NCBI GenBank assembly: GCA_018066225.1
Contig: JAGHRU010000157.1
Location: forward strand, 1 to 38,393
Direction: 5' to 3'
Source of the DNA: Candidatus Equimonas enterica
Lineage (GTDB): Bacteria; Bacteroidota; Bacteroidia; Bacteroidales; Bacteroidaceae
Length of the DNA: 38,393 nt
Both the position numbers and the translations under genes were made by a program. Shown piece by piece: positions 7,000 to 15,725 of the stretch. Position 1 is the first letter of the stretch, and every line of letters starts with the position of its first letter. The notes under the pieces were generated by a model that was not told the origin of the DNA, did no database searches, and saw only the letters and a program-made list of their open reading frames with translations.

Positions 7000-8801
7000 T
7001 CATCTGGGATCCCTCTATCGTAGCCTTTTCGCTGGGCGGCATCGTGGTGCGCTGGTACTCGCTCCTGTGGTGCATCGGCCTCTTTGCGGCTTGGTTTGTC
7101 GTGCAGCGGCTCTACCGCCATCAGCGCATCGCTGACAAGAAGTTCGAGCCCCTGTTTCTCTACTGCTTCCTCGGTGTGCTCATCGGAGCACGCCTTGGGC
7201 ACTGTCTGCTCTACGAGCCCGCCTACTTCCTCGCCCATCCCTTGGAAATGATACTGCCCATGCGCCACGACGCTGCGGGTGGCTGGCACTTCACGGGCTA
7301 TGCCGGCCTCGCCTCCCACGGCGGCACACTGGGCCTGATGCTCGCCCTTTGGCTCTATGTGCGTCGCTACAAGGTGGGGCTGCTGCGTGTGCTCGACTGC
7401 GTGGCCATCGCCACCCCTGCCACCGCCTGCTGCATCCGGCTGGGCAACCTCATGAACTCCGAGATAGTGGGCAAGGCTTGCAGCGCAGACTGGCCTTTGG
7501 GCTTTGTCTTCCAGCGTCTCGGCGAGACCTTCCCGCGCCATCCCGGCCAGCTCTACGAGGCCATGGCCTACCTCGTCTTCTTCGTCGTAGGCCTGCTCAT
7601 CTACCGTCGCCAAAGCCACCGGGTGGGTACGGGCTTCTACTTCGGCCTTTGCCTCACGAGTATCTTCACCTTCCGCTTCTTCGTGGAGTTTTTCAAGGAG
7701 GTGCAGGAGCCTTGGGAGGTGGCGATGCAGTCGGCCATTGGGCTCAACCAAGGCCAGTTGCTCTCGCTGCCCTTTGTCGCCATCGGGCTTTACTGCCTGA
7801 TGGGTGGGCGTCTGCTGCGCCGCCTGATGGCCTTCGGCGTGCTGTTCCTGTGCACAGGCTGCGGCCCAGCCAAGGACAAGGTGCGCATCAGCGTCAATAT
7901 CGATGGTGTGGAGCGCACCAACCTGCTGCTCTACGCCACGGAGAGTGCTGGCCGCGCCGCCCTTGACACCTTGAAGATAGAGGGCAGTGAAGGCCGCATA
8001 GAGTGTAGCCTCGACCAGCCGACCCTGCTCACCCTGCTCTTCCCCAACTTCACGACCCTGGTGCTCGTGGCGCGTCCGGGCGACGACATCGCGGTGCAGT
8101 GCGCCTCCTCGCGCCTGGCAGAAGCCGCTGTGACGGGCAATAACGACAACGACCTGCTCACCACGCTGCGCCAGCGCATAGCCCCGATGCGTCAAGCCGA
8201 CCGTGAACGTGAGGTGGCCACTTTCGTCCGCAGCCATGCCGAGACGATGGCGGCTGTGGCGGCCTTCGTGCAGTATTTTGCGGCTGCTGTGCCGCTCAGA
8301 GCCGAGCCTACGCGCTCGCTGCTCACGGCCTTGCAGCGCGCACAGCCCGACGACGCTGTGCTGCGCGCTGTATCCGACCGCCTCACCCCTTTGCTCGCTT
8401 CTGCCGAGGGCGCACGCTTGCCGCATTTCTCGGGCACTACGCTCTCGGGAGACAGTTTCAACAGCAAGGGCATACGCGGACGACGATCTGCCCTTGTCGT
8501 TTGGGCTTCCTGGGCAGACCGTAGTTACGCCATGCTGCGCGCCGTAGGCGAATGTCTCGCGGCGCAGCCTTCGCTCAGCGTTGTCACGGTGAGTTTCGAC
8601 ACCGAAAAGGAAAAGGCGGAGCACCTCCTCAGCAATGCCATGCTGCGCGGCGTGCCCACGCTCTGCGACACCAAGGGCATCGACTCTCCGCTCTACCGCA
8701 CCCTCGGCGTCACTGCGCTGCCCGCCGTCATCATCGTCGATAAGGCAGGCACTGTGGAGCGCGTGGTCTATGACGCGGCCGAGTTGAGAAAGTATTTGTA
8801 G
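6996..8801 (+). CDS. lgt: Fusion: prolipoprotein diacylglyceryl transferase (aa 1-~268) + lipoprotein signal peptide/lipobox + DUF4369-like + thioredoxin-like domain
   Basis: Lgt motifs: GYAGLASHGGTLGL, RLGNLMNSEIVG, PRHPGQLYEA. Then MGGRLLRRLMAFGVLFLCTGC|GPAKDK (lipobox Cys codon 7860-7862), followed by a thioredoxin-like region ALVVWASWADRSYAML...VTALPAVIIVD. No in-frame stop anywhere. ATGA overlap with ychF. Confidence 0.9.
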   Translation: MIIWDPSIVAFSLGGIVVRWYSLLWCIGLFAAWFVVQRLYRHQRIADKKFEPLFLYCFLGVLIGARLGHCLLYEPAYFLAHPLEMILPMRHDAAGGWHFTGYAGLASHGGTLGLMLALWLYVRRYKVGLLRVLDCVAIATPATACCIRLGNLMNSEIVGKACSADWPLGFVFQRLGETFPRHPGQLYEAMAYLVFFVVGLLIYRRQSHRVGTGFYFGLCLTSIFTFRFFVEFFKEVQEPWEVAMQSAIGLNQGQLLSLPFVAIGLYCLMGGRLLRRLMAFGVLFLCTGCGPAKDKVRISVNIDGVERTNLLLYATESAGRAALDTLKIEGSEGRIECSLDQPTLLTLLFPNFTTLVLVARPGDDIAVQCASSRLAEAAVTGNNDNDLLTTLRQRIAPMRQADREREVATFVRSHAETMAAVAAFVQYFAAAVPLRAEPTRSLLTALQRAQPDDAVLRAVSDRLTPLLASAEGARLPHFSGTTLSGDSFNSKGIRGRRSALVVWASWADRSYAMLRAVGECLAAQPSLSVVTVSFDTEKEKAEHLLSNAMLRGVPTLCDTKGIDSPLYRTLGVTALPAVIIVDKAGTVERVVYDAAELRKYL

Positions 8802-8823
8802 CCTCCCCCATCCACAGACGCAC

Positions 8824-9753
8824 ATGAGCATAGGACACACATTGCAGAAGGTAGGCTTCGCCCTGTGGCAGTGGCCCAAGACGCTGCTGCCTGTCAAGAA
8901 GCCACGGCTCGTCATGACCTTGCTGGTCAAGAACGAGGCCGACATCCTCGCGGCCAATCTGGAGTTTCACCATGCTATGGGTGTAGATGGCTTCATCGTC
9001 ACCGACAACAATTCGTCCGACGCCACGATGGACATCCTGCGCCAATACGAGCGCCGAGGCTGGGTGTGGCACATCATCTCGGAGCCCGCTACGGGCTACT
9101 TGCAGAAGCGTTGGGTCGATCGCATGGTATGGATGGCCAAACGCCAGTACGGTGCCGACTGGGTCATCAATGCCGATGCCGATGAGTTCTGGTGGCCACC
9201 GACGGGCAATCTGAAGGCCGGACTCGACAGCACGAGGGCTGGTGTACTGCACTGTCGGACGGTCAGCGTGTTGCCCGTAGAAGGCCAGCCGCTGAGCGCG
9301 TGGGAGGAGACCGTCAGAGCCGTAAAGCCCGAGGACGAAGCGCGCTACGGCTTGTGCCCGTTCTCCCATTATGCCCGCCAGAGAGGGAAGGTGCTGCATC
9401 GCACGGACGGCTACCTGCAAATCGCGCAGGGCAACCACAAGGTGCTGATGCTGCCAAGGGTGAAGCGCGAGAGCGACATCATCATCTACCATTACAGCCT
9501 GCGCGGCAAAGCCCACTTCATCAGCAAAATGGTGACCGGCGGCAAGGCCTATGAGGCCAATCCCTCGAAGCATGGCGGACGCCACTGGCGCTACTTCTAC
9601 GCCCTCCACAAGCAGGGACGCTTGGAGCAAGCCTACGAAGAGAGCGTCATGGGCTGTGCCCACATGGCCGAGCTGCGCCGCGATGGCTATATCGTGCACG
9701 ACAATCCTTTACCCCAATGGTTCGCGTCGCATCTTCACACACACGCCGAATAG
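8824..9753 (+). CDS. Glycosyltransferase family 2-like protein
   Basis: VMTLLVKNEADILAANLEFHHAMGVDGFIVTDNNSSDATMDILRQYE and NADADEFWWP (DxD) are typical of the Glyco_tranf_2_4 type. Confidence 0.82.
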   Translation: MSIGHTLQKVGFALWQWPKTLLPVKKPRLVMTLLVKNEADILAANLEFHHAMGVDGFIVTDNNSSDATMDILRQYERRGWVWHIISEPATGYLQKRWVDRMVWMAKRQYGADWVINADADEFWWPPTGNLKAGLDSTRAGVLHCRTVSVLPVEGQPLSAWEETVRAVKPEDEARYGLCPFSHYARQRGKVLHRTDGYLQIAQGNHKVLMLPRVKRESDIIIYHYSLRGKAHFISKMVTGGKAYEANPSKHGGRHWRYFYALHKQGRLEQAYEESVMGCAHMAELRRDGYIVHDNPLPQWFASHLHTHAE

Positions 9754-9760
9754 TCCTACC

Positions 9761-10615
9761 ATGAGATTGATTAAGATGATTGGCGGATTGGGCAACCAGA
9801 TGTTTATCTATGCGCTCTATGTGGCCATGAAAAAGCGGTTTCCCGACACCTACATAGACCTTTCCGACATGGTGCACTACCATGTGCACAATGGCTACGA
9901 GCTGCACCGCATCTTCTCTTTGCCCGCCGACGAAGTATGCCTCCCGCAGTGGGTGAAGAAAGTCGCGGAGTTCCTTTGCTTCAAGACGATACTGGAGCGC
10001 AAGCAAAATCTCGAAACGCTGGAAGCCTACCGCAAGACCTATGCCTGGCCGTTGCTCTACTTCAAGGGCTTCTATCAGGACGAGCGGTATTTCGCTGACT
10101 GTGCGGCAGAAATCAGGGCGGCCTTCCGTTTCGACACGACGCTATCCAATGAGCCGACACAAGCCCTGCTGGCCCAGATCGACAGCGACCCCCGTGCCGT
10201 CAGCCTGCATGTGCGCCGAGGCGACTATCTGCTATCCAAGCACTATCGAGAGAGTGGGTGCGTGTGTCAGAAGGGCTACTACCAGCGCGCTGTGGCGCGT
10301 ATGCTCGCGCTCAGGCCCGATGCCCATTTCTATGTGTTCAGCGACGACATCGCATGGGTCAGGGCAAGTCTCTCTCTGCCAAGCGAGAGCGTCTTTGTGG
10401 ATTGCAACCACGGCAACGACGCGTGGCAGGACATGCTGCTCATGAGCCACTGCCGCCATCATGTCATCTGCAACAGCACCTTCTCGTGGTGGGGCGCATG
10501 GCTCAATGCCGACCCGCACAAGATAGTAGTGTGTCCCGAGCGTTGGCAAGCCAGCGAGGCGATGCCATCGCGCCTTATCCTCGCGCCGTGGCAGCGCGTG
10601 GCGGCCGACTGCTGA
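9761..10615 (+). CDS. Alpha-1,2-fucosyltransferase-like (GT11)
   Basis: MRLIKMIGGLGNQMFIYALYVAMKKRFP; SLHVRRGDYL; SHCRHHVICNSTFSWWGAWLN are GT11 signatures. Actual ATG at 9761, not 9551. Confidence 0.88.
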   Translation: MRLIKMIGGLGNQMFIYALYVAMKKRFPDTYIDLSDMVHYHVHNGYELHRIFSLPADEVCLPQWVKKVAEFLCFKTILERKQNLETLEAYRKTYAWPLLYFKGFYQDERYFADCAAEIRAAFRFDTTLSNEPTQALLAQIDSDPRAVSLHVRRGDYLLSKHYRESGCVCQKGYYQRAVARMLALRPDAHFYVFSDDIAWVRASLSLPSESVFVDCNHGNDAWQDMLLMSHCRHHVICNSTFSWWGAWLNADPHKIVVCPERWQASEAMPSRLILAPWQRVAADC

Positions 10616-10702
10616 GAAGCACCGCCCCTGCAAGATGTACGACTTTCGGGCAAAAGGGCCAAACTTTCCCATCGAAAGAGCCATTAAGTCAAAAGAAAGT
10701 CG

Positions 10703-10710
10703 TAACTTTG
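10703..10710 (+). promoter_or_regulatory. Candidate -7 box TAACTTTG upstream of the LRR gene
   Basis: TAnnTTTG motif 35 nt before ATG at 10745. Overlaps the right arm of an inverted repeat. Confidence 0.45.
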
Positions 10711-10744
10711 CAGCCCACACAAAATACAGAACATTAACACACTT

Positions 10745-11926
10745 ATGACACAGAACGAGAACATTATCGCCGAGGGCGCGTATGCCTATGACGACCAACT
10801 CACCGAACTGACCATTGACGAAGGCGTGACCACGATAGACGCTCGTGCCTTCAAGGGCTGCTCCGCCCTGTCCTCCATCACACTGCCCTCCACGCTGCGC
10901 AAGATAGGCGAGCAGGCCTTCCAGGACTGCACTGCGCTCACGGCCATTCATCTGCCCGAGAGCCTGGAAAGCATCGACCGCCGCGCCTTCAAGGGCTGCA
11001 CCCATCTCCACGACATCCGCCTGCCGGAGGGCGTACACGAAGTGCGCAGCAAGGCTTTCCAGCACTGCACGAGCCTCACTGCCATCCGCCTGCCCGAGCA
11101 CTTGCAGCACCTTGGCGAAGGCGTCTTCGCAGGCTGCACTGCGCTCGGCCAGGTACATCTGCCCGCCACCCTCCACAGTCTCGGCGCAGAGACCTTCGAA
11201 GACTGCATCTCGCTCCGCGCCCTCGCGCTGCCCGCCACCTTGCAACGCATTGGCACCAACGCCTTCCGCCGTTGCACCGCGCTTGGCAGCATCGACCTGC
11301 CCCACGGCTTGAAGAAGATAGAGCACGGCGCGTTTGCCCACTGCGAGAGCCTCGCTGCCATCGCCATCCCTGCCGATACGGAGCACATTGAGAAGGGCGC
11401 TTTCGCCCACTGCGCTGCGCTCAGCAGCATCAGCGTCGCGTCCAGCAATCCGCACTACTGTGCGCCCCACGACTGCCAAGCCATCGTGGAGCGTGCCACC
11501 CATACGCTCATCGTGGGCTGCGCCGCCACCATCGTCCCTGCCGACATCAGCAAGATAGAGCGTTATGCCTTCAAGGGCTGCACTGCACTCACCCGCCTCG
11601 ACCTGCCGCGCGGCTTACGCCATATCGGCGGCTATGCTTTCGCCGACTGCACCAGCCTCCGTGAGGTGACGCTGCCCAAGGGCTTGCGCCACATCGGCAG
11701 CCACACCTTCGAGCGCTGCTACGCCCTGGAGCACCTCCGCCTGCCGCGCAGTGTGCACCACCTCGGGCACAAGGCTCTGTCCGACTGCACAGGGCTTGCC
11801 ACCATCTCCGTATGGCGGGCGCGTCTGCTCACCGATGCCGCCCTGCCCGCCACCACCCGCATCACGGCACGCCGCCCCTTGGAGCACTTCTGGCGCGCCT
11901 TCGTGTCGCTCTTCCGTCACCGCTAA
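10745..11926 (+). CDS. BspA-like leucine-rich repeat (LRR_5) protein without signal peptide
   Basis: Many ~23-aa repeats of the form L.xIgxxAFxxCxxLxxIxLPxxL. N-terminus MTQNENIIAEGAYAYDDQ is hydrophilic. Confidence 0.88.
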   Translation: MTQNENIIAEGAYAYDDQLTELTIDEGVTTIDARAFKGCSALSSITLPSTLRKIGEQAFQDCTALTAIHLPESLESIDRRAFKGCTHLHDIRLPEGVHEVRSKAFQHCTSLTAIRLPEHLQHLGEGVFAGCTALGQVHLPATLHSLGAETFEDCISLRALALPATLQRIGTNAFRRCTALGSIDLPHGLKKIEHGAFAHCESLAAIAIPADTEHIEKGAFAHCAALSSISVASSNPHYCAPHDCQAIVERATHTLIVGCAATIVPADISKIERYAFKGCTALTRLDLPRGLRHIGGYAFADCTSLREVTLPKGLRHIGSHTFERCYALEHLRLPRSVHHLGHKALSDCTGLATISVWRARLLTDAALPATTRITARRPLEHFWRAFVSLFRHR

Positions 11927-12022
11927 AAAGAGGTGCAACGCTGGACATCTTTTTCTTACAGATGGATGAGCATCATGTCGGACTTTTTGCGTATCTTTGC
12001 CGCGAATAACACATCACACCCT

Positions 12023-14152
12023 ATGAAACTACCCAAACCCCTGCTTTCCGCTGTGGCGACGACGCTCGTCTTGGCGGGATGTGCAACTGCAACAATGACG
12101 GACAATCCACAACAGCAATCAGCCAACAAGTTGCTCACCGAGAGCCCAAACCGCCACGGCATCGAGTCGTTTGGCGAAATCACCACCGACGACTACCGCG
12201 AAGCCTTGCAGGAGGGCATGCGAGAGCAGAAGGCCGAGATACAGGCCATCGTAGAGAGCAAGGAAAGCCCGACCTTTGCCAACACCATCGAGCCGATGGA
12301 CAAGAGCGGCAAACTCCTCAGGCGTGCCATGATGCCCTTCGAGGCACTCGACAACAGCAATTCCACGGCGGCCTCGCAAGCCTTGGCCGAAGAGATGGCA
12401 CCACTGCTCTCTGCCCATAGCGACAAGATCTACATGAACGACGCGCTCTTTCGGCGTGTGAAGCAGGTGTATGACGACAAGCCCGCCGGGCTGACACACG
12501 AGCAGACACGCGCCTTGGAGGAAATCTACAAGTCCTTCGTGCGCAGTGGTGCCAACCTGAGTGCGGCCGACAAGGCGCGCCTCATGGCCCTCAATCAGGA
12601 GATCAGCACGCTGGAGATACAGTTTGAGCAGAACCTGCTGCATGAGACCAACAATACCTTCGTCGTGGTAGATAGGCTGGAGGATCTCGCGGGTCTGCCC
12701 CAAGCCAATATCGATCGCGCTGCCGACATGGCCAAGCAGCAGGGACAGGAGGGCAAGTGGGCGTTCAACATGCAGCGCGCTTCGTGCAATCCCGTCTTGC
12801 AGTATTGCAGCAACCGCGAACTGCGCCGCCGCATCTACGACGCCTACTACAACCGTGGTAACGCAGGCGGCGCGCACGACAACAAAGCCATCTGCGCCCG
12901 TCTGGTACGCCTCCGCCTGGAGCGCGCCAAGTTGATGGGCTTTGACAACTGCGCCGCCCAGATACTGGACAAGCGCATGGCCAAGCGCCCCGAGGCCGTG
13001 TATGCCCTGCTCGACCAGATATGGGAGCCGGCCGTGAAGAAGGCGCGCGAAGAACTATCCGACATTCGCGAGGAGATGCTCAAAGACGGTCTCGACTGCG
13101 AGCCCGAAGGCTGGGATTATGCCTACTACGCCGACCGCGCCCGCAAGGCACGCTTCGACTTTGACGAGAAAGAGGCCTCGCAATACTTTGAAATCCACAA
13201 CGTGCTCCGCGGCATCTTCTATGTGGCAAACAAACTCTACGGCGTGACCTTCAAGGAGGTGACGCCCGACGTGCCGGCCTACGAAGCCACGGCACAGGCC
13301 TGGGAGGTCTATGACAAGGACGGCAGCCTGCTGGCCGTATTCTACAGCGACTACTACCCGCGCGACGGTAAGCGTGCCGGCGCATGGTGCACCCACTTCC
13401 GCAGCCAGAGTTATGCCGACGGCAAGCGCGTAGAGCCCGTGGTGGTCAATGTGTGCAGTATGACGCCTCCCTCGGCCGACATGCCTGCCTTGCAGAGCAT
13501 CGACAATGTCCAGACGATGTTTCACGAGTTTGGCCACGCTCTGCACGGCTTCATGCGAGACGTCAATTACGAGGCCGTGGGCGATGTGGAGCGCGACTTC
13601 GTAGAACTGCCCTCGCAAATCAACGAGCATTGGGCCATGGAGCCCGAAGTGCTGGCCGTCTATGCCAAGCACTACAAGACGGGCGAGGTGATGCCCGAAG
13701 CACTCGTAAGCAAGATAGAGGAGAGCGGCAAGTATGGCCAGGGCTTTGCCACCGTGGAATACCTCGCCGCCTCCTACGTCGATATGGATCTCCACACCCT
13801 GACCTCGGTGCCTGATGACCTCGACGTGATGCAGTTTGAAGAGGAGAAAATGGCCGCCCGTGGCATTCCCCGTCAGATACTGCCGCGCTACCGTGTGACC
13901 AATTTCAGCCACACGATGGGTGGTGGCTACACGGCTGGCTACTACTCCTACATCTGGGCCGAAGTGCTCGATGCCGATGGCTTTGAAGCCTTCAAGGAGA
14001 CCGGCGACATCTTCAACCAGGAAGTGGCCGACCGCTTCCGCCGCTATGTCCTCACCCCGGGCGGCATCGATGACGGCATGACGATGTATAAGCGGTTCCG
14101 TGGTGCCGAGCCCAAGATAGACGCTCTGCTCAAAGGCCGCGGCTTGAAGTAA
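12023..14152 (+). CDS. M3 family metallopeptidase (Dcp/oligopeptidase A-like), predicted lipoprotein
   Basis: MKLPKPLLSAVATTLVLAGCATA lipobox; zinc motif MFHEFGHALHGF; C-terminal M3-type sequence GGGYTAGYYSYIWAEVLDADGFEAFKE. Confidence 0.93.
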   Translation: MKLPKPLLSAVATTLVLAGCATATMTDNPQQQSANKLLTESPNRHGIESFGEITTDDYREALQEGMREQKAEIQAIVESKESPTFANTIEPMDKSGKLLRRAMMPFEALDNSNSTAASQALAEEMAPLLSAHSDKIYMNDALFRRVKQVYDDKPAGLTHEQTRALEEIYKSFVRSGANLSAADKARLMALNQEISTLEIQFEQNLLHETNNTFVVVDRLEDLAGLPQANIDRAADMAKQQGQEGKWAFNMQRASCNPVLQYCSNRELRRRIYDAYYNRGNAGGAHDNKAICARLVRLRLERAKLMGFDNCAAQILDKRMAKRPEAVYALLDQIWEPAVKKAREELSDIREEMLKDGLDCEPEGWDYAYYADRARKARFDFDEKEASQYFEIHNVLRGIFYVANKLYGVTFKEVTPDVPAYEATAQAWEVYDKDGSLLAVFYSDYYPRDGKRAGAWCTHFRSQSYADGKRVEPVVVNVCSMTPPSADMPALQSIDNVQTMFHEFGHALHGFMRDVNYEAVGDVERDFVELPSQINEHWAMEPEVLAVYAKHYKTGEVMPEALVSKIEESGKYGQGFATVEYLAASYVDMDLHTLTSVPDDLDVMQFEEEKMAARGIPRQILPRYRVTNFSHTMGGGYTAGYYSYIWAEVLDADGFEAFKETGDIFNQEVADRFRRYVLTPGGIDDGMTMYKRFRGAEPKIDALLKGRGLK

Positions 14153-14166
14153 ATCACACAAAACCC

Positions 14167-14244
14167 GTCTGCCCTCACAGGAAAAACTATCTGCCCTTGT
14201 CGTTAAGACGATGAGGGCAGATAGTTTTTCCTGTGAGAGCAGAC
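14167..14244. repeat. Site B: 78-nt near-perfect hairpin of the intergenic repeat family (probable bidirectional terminator)
   Basis: Arms 14167-14197 and 14214-14244 pair over 31 positions with one mismatch. The loop continues pairing through two G-T wobbles and TCGT/ACGA to a TAAG tetraloop. Confidence 0.85.
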
Positions 14245-14294
14245 CGTGAGAAGGCCTTTGTTGTGTGCTTTTAGGTAGCCGAGAAATTCATTTT

Positions 14295-14327
14295 TTGGAA
14301 TTTTCGTAGAGATATCAGTTATTTTTG
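14295..14327 (+). promoter_or_regulatory. Candidate Bacteroidetes promoter for the flippase gene (TTGG-N21-TATTTTTG)
   Basis: -33-like TTGG at 14295-14298 and -7-like TATTTTTG at 14320-14327. Confidence 0.45.
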
Positions 14328-14395
14328 CTAAATTTGCAAAAATTTTGCGGAGTCTGTCCCACAACTTCGCACCTGCCAGCCCCACTGATTACGGT

Positions 14396-15724
14396 ATGAG
14401 ATTGACATATTTGACCACAGGTAACGCGCGCACCCGTAGAGCCAAGCAAAACATCCTGGCTATGCTGGGGCTAAAAGGCGCGAGCATCGCTTGCCATCTC
14501 GTGATGGTGCCGCTTGTGTTGCACTATGTCAATGCCGACATCTACGGGATATGGCTGACGCTGAGTTCCATGGTGGCATGGATTAGTTTTCTGGACATCG
14601 GCATCAACAATGGGCTGAAAAACAAACTGGCCGAGGCACTGGCCCACGACGACACGGCGTTGGCCAAGCAATACGTCAGTACGACCTATGCGCTGCTCTC
14701 CCTGATATTCATGCCCGCGCTGGTCATCCTGCTGATGGTCACCCCACTTGTGCATTGGCACGAAGTGCTCAATGTGCCGGCAGCCTCTGCCGACGGTCTG
14801 AGTATTGCGGTCGCCATCATCATCGCTTACTTCTGCATCAACTTCATCCTCTCTACGATCAACGTGGTGCTGATGGCGGTGCAACGGCCCGCCTATTCGT
14901 CGTGTCTGAACTTGTGTCAGCAGTTGCTCTCGTTGGCCATCATCGCCTTGTTTACCTTCATGACCAAGGGCAATCTGGTGCTGCTGTGCATAGGGCTGTG
15001 CGTGGCGCCCATAGTCGACGTGTCGCTGTTCAACATCTTCTTTTTCGGCCGCCGCTATCGGCAGATAGCCCCTTCGCTCGGCAGCGTCCGTTTCAGCCTT
15101 GCTCCTGCGTTGCTCCGGCTCGGTGTCAGGTTCTTCATCATCCAGATAGCGGGCATCGTGCAGTATCAGATGGTGAACTTCCTCATCATACGCCACTACG
15201 GCTCTGCGGAAGTCACGGCCTACAACATAGCCTTCAAATACTTCAACGTGCTCTACATGGTGTGGGGCATACTGGTCACGCCCATTTGGGCCGCCGTGAC
15301 AGATGCTGTGACCAGAGGTGAAATTAGTTGGATTGTCACGACTGTGAAGCACTATCAGCGGCTCTTCTGCCTCTTCGTCGTGGGCGACATCGTCTTGCTG
15401 CTGCTCTCGCCCGTGGCCTACGACTGGTGGGTGGGCTCCGCCGTTGAGGTGTCTTTCTCCATCTCCTTGTGGGTCATGATATTCCACATCACCATGATGT
15501 TTGGCATGGTCTATGTCAATGTGCTCAATGGCCTTGGCCTGCTCAATGTGCAGACCATTGCTTGTCTGTGTTCGCCTGTGCTGTTTCTCGCGCTGTGTAC
15601 CCTCCTGCGCCGCTACGGCATGGGCGTAGAGTCTATCATCATCGCGTCGGTAGCCGCCAACTTCAATGGCTTGATATTGGCACCGATACAATACCATCTT
15701 TATGTCAAGAGTGCAACCAGATAA
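14396..15724 (+). CDS. Polysaccharide/O-antigen flippase-like multi-TM protein (MATE/Wzx superfamily)
   Basis: Starts MRLTYLTTGNARTRRAKQNILAMLGLKGASIACHLVMVPLVLHYVNADIYGIWLTL, a typical Wzx-like N-terminus, with many TM segments. ATG at 14396. Confidence 0.82.
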   Translation: MRLTYLTTGNARTRRAKQNILAMLGLKGASIACHLVMVPLVLHYVNADIYGIWLTLSSMVAWISFLDIGINNGLKNKLAEALAHDDTALAKQYVSTTYALLSLIFMPALVILLMVTPLVHWHEVLNVPAASADGLSIAVAIIIAYFCINFILSTINVVLMAVQRPAYSSCLNLCQQLLSLAIIALFTFMTKGNLVLLCIGLCVAPIVDVSLFNIFFFGRRYRQIAPSLGSVRFSLAPALLRLGVRFFIIQIAGIVQYQMVNFLIIRHYGSAEVTAYNIAFKYFNVLYMVWGILVTPIWAAVTDAVTRGEISWIVTTVKHYQRLFCLFVVGDIVLLLLSPVAYDWWVGSAVEVSFSISLWVMIFHITMMFGMVYVNVLNGLGLLNVQTIACLCSPVLFLALCTLLRRYGMGVESIIIASVAANFNGLILAPIQYHLYVKSATR

Positions 15725-15725
15725 T

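Noticed and set aside
6996-8801. Possibility that the Lgt fusion arises from an assembly frameshift
   Set aside because: No frame change is needed; the single frame is continuous and both domains are intact. A point mutation or sequencing error removing a stop codon cannot be excluded, so this remains as a check in the main finding.
6951-8957. 668-aa minus-strand ORF opposite lgt
   Set aside because: Antisense shadow of a strongly recognisable Lgt fusion. Composition rich in A/H/E/G/R, no domain.
10232-11503. 423-aa minus-strand ORF opposite the fucosyltransferase and LRR genes
   Set aside because: Its own repeats are the mirror of the LRR repeats on the plus strand; antisense artefact.
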